Below, piece after piece: positions 13,170 through 23,731 of a stretch of 64,000 nt of DNA. The translations under genes were made by a program, and so were the position numbers. The notes under the pieces were generated by a model. That model searched no databases, was not told where the DNA came from, and saw only the letters and a program-made list of their open reading frames with translations. The DNA lies in contig NC_133946.1 of assembly GCF_031877795.1 (NCBI RefSeq), positions 10,453,144 to 10,517,143 on the forward strand, written 5' to 3'. The stretch's first letter is position 1. Every line of letters begins with the position of its first letter. The stretch comes from Strix aluco. Taxonomy: Eukaryota > Chordata > Aves > Strigiformes > Strigidae.

Positions 13170-13265
13170 GCTGAGCAATGGGATGGCTAATGAAATTCAG
13201 TGTATCTATATATAAATCAATGCACAGGGGGAAATAAAAAGCATTAACTTCAGCTCTGAGTCCCA
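13170..13265 (+). mobile_element. Possible ancient CR1/L3-type LINE remnant
   Basis: The stretch GCTAATGAAATTCAGTG followed by AATGCACAGGGGGAAA and an AGCTCTGAG word resembles the late ORF2 region of old amniote CR1/L3 elements (ATGAAATTCA..AATGCACA). It is short, so the call is tentative. Confidence 0.4.
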
Positions 13266-13789
13266 GATTTTGTAGTTGATCACTGTTTCATATTCTGCAC
13301 TAAACTAAGTAAATGGGAAAAGTTCCTCTGGTTCTTAATATAAACTAGAGAAGAAAACTTACTTTAAGGAAAGACTCAGAAAACAAATTTGAATAAGTCA
13401 TTTAATGTGTTCTTCATGTATATACAGAAAACTGTATTCAGTTCAAGGATATGAAGTTACACATTTACCGTCCTGGAGGCTAGTGGTGGCCAACAAATAA
13501 GGTAGTGCAACATTTTGATACAGCCTAAAAATATTGAGATATACAACATAAGTTTGTTCAGAATTAATAAAACTTTATATTTTATCATGACTTTTAAAAT
13601 ATTCTTCATTTAGTACTGCACATTAAAACTCATGCTCACTCAGCAGATGCATTAATCATTCTGAAAATATGGTTTGTAGTCAGCCTGCTTAACGAAAATG
13701 GAAAATAGAAACAAATAGTTCTGGTTAACCAAAGAAGAGTGATAGAGGTTCTAAGTAGCTGCAAATATTTTGATGGAATTCCAACAACC
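13266..13789. other. Intergenic, AT-rich
   Basis: About 520 bp of AT-rich DNA with nothing recognisable. Confidence 0.5.
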
Positions 13790-14512
13790 GCATCCTGGTT
13801 GTGCTGTCATTCAGAGACCTGGAAAGGCTGGAGAAATGGGTCAAGAGGGACCTCGTGGAGTTCAGCAAAGTCCAGCACCTGGGGAGGAATAACCCCAAGC
13901 ACCAGTAAAGGCTGGAGGCTGACCAGGTGGAAAGCAGGTTGGCAGAGAAGGACCTGGGTGTCTGGTGGGACACCAGGATGACCATGAGCCAGCCCTTGTG
14001 GCAAAGAAGGTTAAAGACCTCCTGGACTGTTAGGAAAAGCATCAGACACAGGTCAAGTCCGTGAGACCACACCTGGGGTGCTGTGTCCAGGTCTCAACTT
14101 CTCAGCACAAGAGAGACAAGGACACACTGAAACAGGATCAGTGAGGGGGATTAAGGGACTAGAACATCTCATACCAGGAGCAAGCTCAGGCAGTTCAGCC
14201 TGGAGAAGAGAAGGCTCAGGGGGGATCTCATCAGTGTAAAATACCTGTTGGGAGCAGAATAAAGAGAACAAAACTGAACTCTTCTCAGTGGTGCCCAGTG
14301 AGAAGACAAATTGAAATACAGGGAACTCCATTTAAACAATAATTTAAACAAAAAGCTTTATTCCTCTAAAGGTGATCAAGCACTGAAAACCCAGAAAGGT
14401 TGTGGGGTCTCCATCCCTAAAGATATTCAGAGGGGACACGTGGTTGACCTGGCTTTGAGCAGGTGGTTGGACGAGGTCACCTCCAGAGGTCCTGTCAAAC
14501 TTCCGTAAGTAC
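13790..14512 (+). mobile_element. CR1 LINE, truncated, old
   Basis: The last part of CR1 ORF2 and the 3' UTR in + orientation. CR1 words are present in the right order: GACCTGGAAAGGCTGGAG, a GGCAGAGAAGGACCTGGGTG block near 13940, ATGAGCCAGCC, GAGACCACACCTGGGGTGCTG, CAGCCTGGAGAAGAGAAGGC, GTGGGGTCTCCATCC and a closing GAGGTCACCTCCAGAGGTCC. It has many gaps relative to better copies, for example around 14240-14340. No coding capacity. Confidence 0.85.
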
Positions 14513-15119
14513 TACTTTGTAAGTAGCTCCTTACAAATAGCTGTAGAGATTTTCTTTTATCATCCAAGTGGGAAGACTTTAGGTGACCCCACAACCAGTG
14601 ACATCAAAGAGCAGTGAAAATGGCTACTGCTTTTTATCCAAATACTTGAAGGAAAAAGAACACCCTCTAAGTTATATCGATTCCCAAGTAATTCAGCTGT
14701 TAAGCTCACCTATATCAGTTGCTATTTCACTTTGTTGAATGATGGCCACAGTGTTCAGGAGAATAGTAATGGATTAAAGACACAGATGACAAAATAACAA
14801 TGCGTTTGGAGGCTAAATGACCTAGCAGGTTACAGCTTTCAGGAGGTACTTAAACTAAGCCTGAAAATGGACTTAAACATTTTCAGATGATGTATACAAA
14901 TGGCATTACTGAGCAAGAGATGTGAACTGGTGTTTCCTTGTCTTCTTGGCACTGGCAATGCCTCCCCTGAAGTGTGGTGTCTCGCACTGCGCACAATGCT
15001 TCCAAAAAGATGAGCACCATAGAGAGCAACAGCAACGATCAAAGTCTAGAAAATCTCACCGACAGGCAAAGGAATAAAGACTTGAGGCTGCAAACTTCTG
15101 TGGAAGAGAAGTTGAAGGG
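14513..15119. other. Intergenic between CR1 fragments
   Basis: No gene or repeat recognised in about 600 bp. Confidence 0.5.
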
Positions 15120-15382
15120 GGAAATACATAACAGTACTCAAGTACATAAAGGGATGTGACGAGAAGGAATAAATAAGTCTTTGCTGTTTGTGAAGAGTAG
15201 AAATAACTACTAAATTACCCAAAAAGAATTCTATTTGATAGAAATGACTATTTTTTAGGATAGTATGATCTCTCGGGTAGATTGCAGGAGAGGCTGACAG
15301 CGCCCATCACTGTTAGACATGCTCCTGCAGAGGATTGGAGGGACAGGCTGAGTGACCTCTTGCCCATCCATTCTGATTTCAC
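15120..15382 (+). mobile_element. Possible CR1 3' remnant meeting an inverted CR1
   Basis: Phrases such as CAAGTACATAAAGGGA, GGATTGGAGGGACAGGCTGA and GTGACCTCTTG followed by ATTCTGATT follow the order of a CR1 3' end in + orientation. It runs straight into the 3' end of the - strand CR1 that starts at 15380, giving a tail-to-tail pair. Highly diverged; tentative. Confidence 0.35.
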
Positions 15383-16262
15383 AGAATCATAAAATCATAG
15401 AATATCTCAAATTGGAATGGACCCATGAGGATCATTGAGTCGAACTCCCTGCTCCTCACAGGACTATCGAAAACTAAACCATATGACTAAAAGCATCATC
15501 CAGACCCTTCTTGAACTCTGACAGGCTTGGTGCTGTGACCACTTCTGTGGGAAGCCCATTCCAGTGACTGAACACCCTCTCAGTGAAGAATCTTTTCCTA
15601 ATGTCCAGTCTGAACTTTCCCTGATGCAGCTTCATACCATTTCCTCATGTCCTATCACTGGCCACCAGAAGAGATCAGCACCTTCTCCAGCACCTGCCTC
15701 AAGGAAGCTGTAGACTGTGATGAGGTCACCCCTCAGCCTACTCTCCTCCAAGCTAAACAAACCAAGTATCCTCAGCCTCTCCTCATAAGTCTTGCCTTCA
15801 GAACTTTTCACCATCATGCTCACCCTCCTCTGGACACACTAATAGTTTGGTGTCCTTATATCAAGGCATCCAAAACTGCTCACAGTGCTCGAGGTGCAGC
15901 GTGGGACAATCACGCCACTTGACGGCCTCGCTATGCCACACTTGATGCACCCCAGGACACTGTTGGCCCTTTTGGATGCCAGGGCACACTGTTGACTCAT
16001 ATTCAACTTGCCATCAGCCCAAACCCCCAAATCTCTTTCCATGGGGCTGCTCTCCAGCCTCTCATCACCCAATTTGTATGTATAACCAGGATGACCCCAC
16101 CCCAGGTGCAGAATCTGGCACTTGGTTTTGTCGAAATTCATACAGTTGGTTCTTCTAGCTTGTGCTCTTCCTTGTTTGGCTGCCCTTATGTGCAGTCTCC
16201 ATCCAAGCCTGCAAAGGTTGATTACCCTCTTCCAGTGTGCTCTCAGTCCCTGCTGGTACATT
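15380..16262 (-). mobile_element. CR1 LINE, truncated, - strand
   Basis: About 880 bp of CR1 read on the - strand. The + strand shows ACAGAATCATAAAATCATAG (3' end), ATCATTGAGTCGAACTCC, CTGAACACCCTCTCAGTGAAG, TCCTCATAAGTCTTGCCTTC, a TTGATGCACCCCAGGACAC block, TGTTGACTCATATTCAACTT and CAGGTGCAGAATCTGGCACTT, all typical of antisense CR1 ORF2 plus 3' UTR. It is 5'-truncated and has no intact ORF. Confidence 0.9.
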
Positions 16263-18116
16263 CAATTAAGCTGTCAAGAGAAATAAGTATTGGAAATGGG
16301 CCCAAGTTGCAATGATTCAAATTATGGTGTAAAAGGTGGATTGGGAGGTTGGTACAAACCTGTTGTGGAGAAAGTGTGCAGAAGCCACACTATGCTGGGT
16401 GTACAGATGGAAATGTTGGGTAAAATCAGACGTTGGAAATTCAGTTCACAGTTTATATTAGTTTGAGGTGTTATTCCAACACAAGAGCCATCCTGCAGGC
16501 GTAAGAGAGCAATTGGATTTATTCAGATCCTATGATAACAAGGCACACTCCAGCTTGTTCAGCTTTTGTCATCTTGAAGATCTATAATGGACAATTTTTG
16601 CCTTTGAAATCTGTCCCTGGTGTTCCATGAGTCTCCAGAGATGTCTCATGCCCAGAAGAAGCAATTACCAACTACCCTGCTGTTTTGTTTTGCTTCCTTT
16701 TTTTCTTTCTTTTTCTCCAGAGAAAAGTTAATTACACCCCAGTGAACTGTCATATAAAATTACCCAAATTAAGTGCAACAACTACTGGGAAAAAAATAAT
16801 CCAACCATAATGTAAATGTAGGAAACTCTGCTCTTAATCAAAACAAGAGGGATTTGTCTCCCCTACATGTTGATACCTGAAGTGTCCCCAGAAGCCACCT
16901 CGTCCTAAAGGAGAGAGTACTAGCTAAGAAGTGGACATATGAACTTGAGAGAGATGATCTCCACCTGGGGTATCAAAACCAGAGTAACTTCTGATGTTTT
17001 CTGGCTGCATTCTCCAGGGTTGAAGCACTCTTGGACAATCAAGAGGAAGAGTTATGCATGAGCCCTCCAAGAAGCCATGTTCCTGTGAGACCTTATCCTT
17101 CACCAAGCCAGACTGAGATAGGCTTCTAGGTTTTACTGTTAAGAGAACACAAAAATACATGCACATATGTGTGCGTGTACAGCATGATACACAGAATTAT
17201 GTCCCAAAGAGGCCAAGCTAATAATTATTGCATCATAGAGTAAAGGAATTTGAAGTGCCACTGCTGTTTGGCCATAAAGTTAGAGGGATTATTTCACCTG
17301 AAGCATGAATTCATAATTCTAAAGAAAAGAGTCGCATAAAGTTTGTATCTCCTCTATGAAATGCCATAGAAATAGCAGCTTCATCCTGGTGTAGCAGAGT
17401 GAGCACCTTTCTACAAAACAAGCAAGCTCAATGAGGTCACAAAATAAGTCCTATTGGGGATCTCGGTCAGCGCTGATTTTTTTTTTTTTTTTCATTTAAG
17501 GGTCTCAATTGCAAGTGAAGAACAACCAGTAAAGCAAGCAGTTTTGGAAACATATGTGGGTTTTCATATAGGGCACCATGGACCTGCTATGAGGTAAGGA
17601 CCGCTGCCATGGAACATGATGGAGATGATCAGGAAGAGCATGTGCAACCAAAGCTGTCCAGGGCGCTGCCCAGGAACCACTCAGGGCTCTGCAGGTTGAG
17701 AAGACTTGGCTGCAAGTGGTTTGTCTCTGCAGAAGAAAGTGCTTTACCCAAGTACTTCCAGCTACCTTGGGAGAAGCTGTGTAGTGGGCAATGTGGGGTT
17801 GCTGCCATCACTACATGCAGGTAATGGAGGCCTTCAAAGTACAAATGAGACACATTCAAGGCTGTTTCTGTAATTTGCACTATACTCACCACAGTGCTTC
17901 ACTTGTGCATCTCTGCTCCTTGTCCTTCTGCCCTGATGGATTTGATGAAAAGGTGCTGTTTCCTACAGTCACTGCCTGCATGAGCACAACCTGCTTCTCT
18001 CATCGCTATCACTTCTGTTACTAATTTCTATCATACAGTCTTCCCAACACTGAATGTGCAGCTGTGAGAAGCTGGCCTTCAGTCAAGCTCTTTCTTGTGT
18101 CAAGGTTTTGCTGTGC
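16263..18116. other. Intergenic, about 1.85 kb
   Basis: No gene recognised. T16 at 17477-17492. A region around 17560-18020 has several open frames but no recognisable protein family. Confidence 0.45.
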
Positions 18117-18700
18117 CCCAGTGTTATCTTTCTGTGCATGAGCCTTCCAAGTTCAGCCTTCACCTCTTCATCTCCTTCATATCAGGCTGTAGATCAGAGG
18201 GTTCAGCATGAGGATCACCAGGATATAGATCACAACAGCCGCCTTACCTTTGTCCACTGAAAAATGAGAGCTGGGATGCACATAAATAAAGAAGATGGTC
18301 CTAAAGAACAGGGTGACCACAGTCAGGGGGAAGCACACAGGCTGAAGGCTTTTGGCCAGCCCTCAGCAGAGTTGAGCCTCAGGATGGCAGTGGGGATGTA
18401 GGTTTAGTAGATGAGGACAATGGTGCTGCTCAGGATGCTGAGCATGAAGGACAGGGTGAAGAGCACCAGCTCGCTGCTGCGTGTGCCTAAGCAGGCACAA
18501 AGATCACTGCAAGGACACTGCAGAAGTGATGGATCACACTGGTGGCATGTCCCCCAGCACTGCTCCTTCCCCAGCACCCAGAGCTCCCCCAGGAGCACAG
18601 AATGAGACCCCCATGCCCTGGGCCAGCCCAGCACAGTGGGGCACCCCAGAGAGGGACAGCAGGAGCCACACAGGCAGCCCCTCTCCTTCCCTCCCATCTT
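18117..18700 (-). pseudogene. Odorant receptor pseudogene (TM4 to C terminus)
   Basis: On the - strand, broken frames spell the C-terminal half of an OR: HHFC from extracellular loop 2 (near 18530), then TRSSELVLFTLSFMLSILSS leading into IVLIY (TM5, near 18404-18480), LTVVTLFF and HPSSHFSVDKG (TM6 and loop 3, near 18250-18330), and [10 protein letters not shown] (TM7, near 18185-18215). The pieces lie in more than one frame, separated by indels; a stop follows IVLIY and another follows the TM7 motif. The N-terminal half (TM1-TM3, with no MAYDRY) is not recognisable upstream, where a short CR1 scrap lies instead. This is a dead gene. Its TM5-TM6 pattern resembles class II ORs, but the family is uncertain. 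Confidence 0.85.
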
Positions 18701-19031
18701 CACACCCTCATCCCTCCCAGAGCCACTTCCATGTCTCCTCATTGTTGCAGATGTGGTGGGCACCCACAGGCCCTTCACCCTCTTGCCACTCTCCTTTCCC
18801 AGAGCAATTGAGGGGAAGGAGGCGGCGCAGGACTGGGGGTCTGCGGCAGGTCCTGCTGTCAAAAGCCTCCTGGCTACAGGCAGCCCTGCTTGAGCAGAGG
18901 GGCTTGGACCAGGTTGGTCCTTGCCCATCTCAGCCAGTCTGTGATTCCCTTTGATGCCCAAAGCCCCACTGCCCCTGCTCTGGGTGGCTGCACTGCTGGG
19001 TGGTACCTGCAGTGGGAGTGAGAGCTGGTGT

Positions 19032-19100
19032 GACAGAATTGAATATTTCAGTTGGAAGAGACATACAATGATCATCTCGTCCAACTGTCTGACCACTTTT
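19032..19100 (-). mobile_element. CR1 LINE scrap, - strand
   Basis: The + strand shows GAATATTTCAGTTGGAAGAG and GATCATCTCGTCCAACTGTC, the antisense CR1 3' end signature. Only about 70 bp remains. Confidence 0.6.
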
Positions 19101-20344
19101 TTGAAAGGAAAACCTAAATATATTTTAGGGATTCGGTCTGAAATCTTTCTCCTCCCTCTGCTTGTTGGGTGTACATTGTTTGGGATGTTGCTGGAATCCT
19201 CCATTCCCTTCAGAGTGACCCCTCTCTGATATTAGGAGAAACACTAAAGGTTTCTTTGGCAGCAGAAGCATGTTTGACACATGTGGTATGGTCAGAAATA
19301 CAATTTCCATCTCAGACAAGGTGGAGACCTCTCCATTCCTGCCATTGGCTATATGGAAGCACATGCACTATCTCTGTAGGATCTAGCAGGATAAACACAT
19401 CTTGTTACCATTATGGGGTAGGACATGGTGTTACCTGGAGACCATGAAGCCATTAAGCACTAGAAGAGCTCACCTATGGGTGAATTTCAGGGAGTATTGA
19501 AATTAAACCATGAACTAACTCCCTAAGCTAGGTGGAGGGATGGTTGTGTTGAAAAGGAATTATTCACACTACTTAGCTTAAAGATAAAGCTCAGGATACC
19601 AACACAGAAGCCAGCCTCCAGCAAAAAGGATGTTAGAGATGCCATTTTATAATGTCAAAGGAACAAATATAATGTACTACCTTGAATCTTCTATGATTCT
19701 TCACTAGGGAGGTACCTTGTGATTGAAAATGCAATATAAGAACACTGGAATGTTTTTTTCCCTCAGCAACTCTGATATAGGGGAATTAAGATTGAATTCA
19801 GAGCAGGAACACAGGTCACAGCAGGTCTTTCCTCAAATCCAAAGGAATAGACCCCAGAAGGATGCCCTGACTCCCACATCTGCAGCTAGTGCTCTGTTCC
19901 AGGATGGAAGAGGTCTGACAAAACTTCCAAGCCTGGGTTAGACAGGCAGTGTAGGAAAGTCGAGCCTCACATTTCTCCTGCTCTGCCTATCTAGTTAGGA
20001 TGCAGTGAACTGAATGAAAAAACATCTGTGTGTGTAGGTGGCAAAACAGTGCTGGGGCGGGGGGTCATCAGCATCTTCTCTTTCCCACATGAATCCACCT
20101 CTCCCCTCCTTGGTTTTCCCTGCTTCCCCATCATTCCTGCTGTCCTAGAGGTGACTCCAGACCTCAGACATCTCACCCCAACCTGGTACTCTCAGAAAGC
20201 CTCATGGATATCTATTTCATCAATGTTCTCCCCCCCAGGAACGGCCATAGAGCTCTTGGCATTTCACTGCCTACCCCTGCATGCTGGAACCATCCATCTG
20301 TGCCTCCAGCTACCACTGCTGAGAGTCTGAAGCAGGGACAAAAC
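19101..20344. other. Intergenic before SPRY fragment
   Basis: No gene recognised. It may hold further eroded parts of the locus that gave rise to the SPRY fragment, but nothing readable remains. Confidence 0.4.
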
Positions 20345-20630
20345 CCTCTGGGCTGTGGGTGTCTGCTAGAAGTCAGGTAGCTGCCAGGCAGAGGACCCCA
20401 TACACAAGATGGGCTTCTGGACAGCGGAGCTGTGGCATGAAAAACATGGCCATGACCACCCCCTCTGCCCCACTGCTGTTCATGGCCAAGATCATGCAGG
20501 CTGGGGTCTTCCTCAGCTATGAAACTGGGAAAGTCTCCTTTTATAATACAACTTGTTGCTCTCACATCTACACTTCTGAAGTCCATTTTGCTGAACTGGT
20601 CCATCCCCTGTTCCATCCATCACATTAATG
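20345..20630 (+). pseudogene. B30.2/SPRY domain pseudogene (TRIM/butyrophilin type)
   Basis: Two adjacent + strand frames together match the PRY/SPRY core. One carries GFWTAELWHE (20411-20440), the counterpart of the family's G-x-W-x-V-x-L motif. The other carries AGVFLSYETGKVSFYNTT followed by SHIYT (20500-20575), the counterpart of the near-invariant VGVFLDYE-G-VSFYN..SHIYTF motif of TRIM and butyrophilin B30.2 domains, and ends in HPLFHP. The switch of frame between them (around 20435) and in-frame stops upstream show that the copy is broken. No RING, B-box or coiled-coil exon is visible nearby. It could be one exon of a decayed TRIM/BTN-like gene or a processed copy; I cannot tell which. 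Confidence 0.75.
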
Positions 20631-22696
20631 CTGACCCACTCGGCACACATCAACCCTCAGACTGGTACTCATGGCTGATCACTACTCTCCCGTCCAACAG
20701 ACAATACCAAACATTCAAAAAATTAGAGGTGTAAAAGGGAAATGCTTCCTGAGCAAGTCTGATCTCATAGTCCTAGGTTTACCCACCAGAATCTTTCAAT
20801 TTACAAGGAAACTGAGCATGGCTGCTCCTTCCTCATCCCCACATAACATCTGTAGTAATTTCTGGGACCCTGCAGTTATCTGACCCCAGAAGCAGAATGG
20901 TGCTGCAGCCTATACCAAGATTTCTGTGCACATTTTTTGCCCTTTGTCCACATTGATGCATGTCTTGTGATTGGTCAGATGGCTTTGGAATAAATGGTGC
21001 TTTTTTTGAAAATGGTTTCCACTGTCCTAGTTCAAGAATCACAGGAAACCCTGTGTAAACATCTGCTGCTCTGCTTATAATATGTAAACAGCCCCTATTT
21101 GGCAGTAGAGGACTTCTGATCTTTTCACCTGCTCTAAATAGTCTGTACTTTTTATGGAGCAGGAACTATGCAGCAGGAAAGATGCCTTGGGTCATCCTAT
21201 ATGCCATTAAAACTTGTGTTCAGGGAACTGAATCCCAACCTTACTGTAGGTCAGGATGTTGACCTCTCTGGGAAGCTCTGTAGCATTACAGCTACACAGG
21301 TGGCCTTACCAACTTCTTAATGCTTGACTTAGAAATTTAAGTGATCTTGGATGGACTGATGTGCATTTTAAGTTGGTGAAATATACTTTAAAACAAAATA
21401 AAAGAAAACCCCAGAAAATCCAGAATGTATTACCCTAGAGAAAAGCTCTTTGGCTATTACAGGTGACTTCTGAACCCATTGTCAACATGACTGACAGCTG
21501 AGAATGGATTAAGCTTAAAATATTTCCACTGGTTTAATATTAAGAATGTGCACTTGTTACCAGTAAGATACAAGCTCCTACAGGGAAGTCATTAACTTAT
21601 CCTTTACACTAAAACAGCAACTACAAACAAGGCCACTAAGACAGATATCCTTGGCATTTGGTTTTAGTAAGGATTAGCGTGCAAACAGAGCCACATCAGT
21701 TATTTAGCACCAGGTACAACAGCTGGAACGACACGCCACAGCACTAACACATCCAGACGTCCATCTCAAGCTGTAAGAGTTTGTCATCCCAGCATTAGAG
21801 CCTCGTAGCTAAGATATACACAGATTTATAGCCACAACACAGAGGAGACTGCACAGCACTCCTCCTCTCCGCACATCCATTTCCACCTTTGTCAGCCATG
21901 CCTTCGCTTTTTGCCTGGAATGAAGCGCTGTTCCTAGTTATGGACTCGCACAGACCTGAAGCACACTCTGTAAACCTTCCTTCAGTCTGCCAACACTGAG
22001 AAAAGCCAGGGCATGTCTGTGCATTGGTGGCAAAGCCCACAATGGCAAGGTCTCCCTTCCCCACCACTGGCCATAAAAGGAGTCTTAGAAAGCTCTGTAA
22101 TGTACAGACATCAGCGTAGTTGACATCTCTGGTTTATGGGAGTTGGTTCGCACCTGGGCAGACTGATTTTGAGATACATGGTGCAAACTATGGCCAGATT
22201 GTGCCTGGTAGCACTGCAGGTGTTGCAGCTGGATTCTTGACATGGGCTGAAAACACACCCAGACTGATGACCTTGAGTGATGGCGAAGGAGCCTTCCTTC
22301 CAGACAATCTCCCACAAAGGACATGCTCATGTTTTCTGCAGGAGCAATGTGGTCAATAAGAGGCACCAGTCCCATAAGCTACTTTAGTACAGGAGAATGT
22401 ATATCTAAGTGTGCCTACAGTACCAATTCCCAGCATTCACACTCTAAAATGTGCATCCAACACCTGTGTCTAAGGCTGAGGCTCTTGTCTAAGCTTTGTC
22501 TGTGTTCAGTGGAAAAAAACATTGCCAGCTGAAGTCGTCTCCTCCCACGATAATGACCTAAAGCTGTGCCAACCTGTTGGCCTTCTGGAGGTGTACACCT
22601 CTCCACTGTAAAAGGAGCACAGAGAAGGAGTTTTGATTCCAGCATCTGACTTTTAGGTGGCTAGAGTTAGAGAAGATCAGTCACAAACTGCAGTGC
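20631..22696. other. Intergenic, 3' flank of the - strand OR at 22697
   Basis: No recognisable exons or transposons in about 2 kb. It should include the 3' UTR of the OR to the right, but no antisense AATAAA stands out close to its stop. Confidence 0.45.
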
Positions 22697-23704
22697 CTAT
22701 CCAATTACTGGGGCTCCGGAGCATGCCAGAGACTGAGCGCGATGTTCTTGTCTTGTTAAAGCAGTTCTTACCTGGCTGATCACTCTTCTTAGGGCACTTT
22801 TAACTTCTTTGTTCCTCAGGCTGTAGATAATGGGGTTTAGCAGGGGAGTGAGGATTCCATAGAGCATGGAAACTATCCTATCCTGATTAGGTGAGTAGGT
22901 GGAGGAAGGCCGTACGTATGTGCAAATGGTGGTGCCATAGAAGATGCATACTACTGTCAAGTGAGAACCACAAGTGGAGAAAGCTTTGTACCTGCTCTCA
23001 GAAGAGTTCATGCACAGGATAGCCAAGAGGATATAGATATACGAGATCAGAGTGACCACAAAGGCGCTGCTTCCAAGGACCCCAGCAACTGTGAGAATTA
23101 CCAGCTCCCTACTGTAAGTAGGCGAGCAGGATATGGCCAGCATAGGAGGGATATCACAGTAATATTGGTCAACTTCATTAGAATCACAAAAAAAGAGTGT
23201 AAAAATCAAAGAGGTGTGCAACAGAGAATTAAAAAATCCTACCACCCAGGTGCCAATGGCCAGGTGAGCACACAGTTTCATACTCACGATATTCATGTAC
23301 TGCAGTGGATGACATATTGCAACGTAATGGTCATACGCCATCACAGCCAAGAGAAAAATCTCTGTGCCCACAACATCAATGAAGAAGAACAGCTGGAACA
23401 TGCAGCCAGTGAATGAAATCACCTGATTCTCAAGCAACAAGGCTTCCAGCATCTTCAGCACAGTGATAGTGGGACATAAGATATCCAGTAAGGATAAGTT
23501 GCCAAGGAAGAAGTACATGGGGTTGTGCAGGCGAGTGTCTGTGCTAATGGCAACAAGGATTGTGATGTTGCCTGCCACGGTGGCCAAATAAGTGATCAAG
23601 AACAGCACAAAGAGAAGAAAACGGACTTCCGGAGCATCAGAAAGGCCTACGAGAACAAATTCAGATACTGTTGATAGGTTGACCCTCTGCAACTTATCTT
23701 TCAT
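22697..23704 (-). CDS. Odorant receptor, class II, family 5V/12-like, DHY variant
   Basis: Open 335-residue OR frame. Landmarks: NLS glycosylation site at 9, GN at 45-46, HNPMYFFL at 60-67, Cys101, loop 2 cysteines 173, 183 and 193, SY at 221-222, KAFSTCGSH at 240-248 and PLLNPIIYSLRN at 287-298. The tail is about 20 residues longer than usual. The G-protein contact motif reads MAYDHYVAIC: Arg126 of DRY is His (codon at 23327-23329, CAT). A normal CGT would become CAT by a single CpG deamination on the other strand. The DRY arginine is nearly invariant in ORs, so signalling is doubtful although the frame is open. The start follows the acceptor at 23730-23731. The family assignment is tentative. 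Confidence 0.93.
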   Translation of the reverse strand: MKDKLQRVNLSTVSEFVLVGLSDAPEVRFLLFVLFLITYLATVAGNITILVAISTDTRLHNPMYFFLGNLSLLDILCPTITVLKMLEALLLENQVISFTGCMFQLFFFIDVVGTEIFLLAVMAYDHYVAICHPLQYMNIVSMKLCAHLAIGTWVVGFFNSLLHTSLIFTLFFCDSNEVDQYYCDIPPMLAISCSPTYSRELVILTVAGVLGSSAFVVTLISYIYILLAILCMNSSESRYKAFSTCGSHLTVVCIFYGTTICTYVRPSSTYSPNQDRIVSMLYGILTPLLNPIIYSLRNKEVKSALRRVISQVRTALTRQEHRAQSLACSGAPVIG

Positions 23705-23729
23705 TGTAGAAGTTATTGAGGAGGTTTAC

Positions 23730-23731
23730 CT
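23730..23731 (-). promoter_or_regulatory. Splice acceptor before OR coding exon (- strand)
   Basis: On the - strand TTTTCTTTCTTCCAG precedes the ATG by 25 bp, a strong acceptor matching the 5'-UTR intron layout. Confidence 0.65.

Noticed and set aside
18404-19204. 266-codon - strand frame
   Set aside because: It runs through the OR pseudogene, GC-rich intervening DNA and a CR1 scrap. Only its C-terminal end is OR-like, and it does not form a coherent protein.
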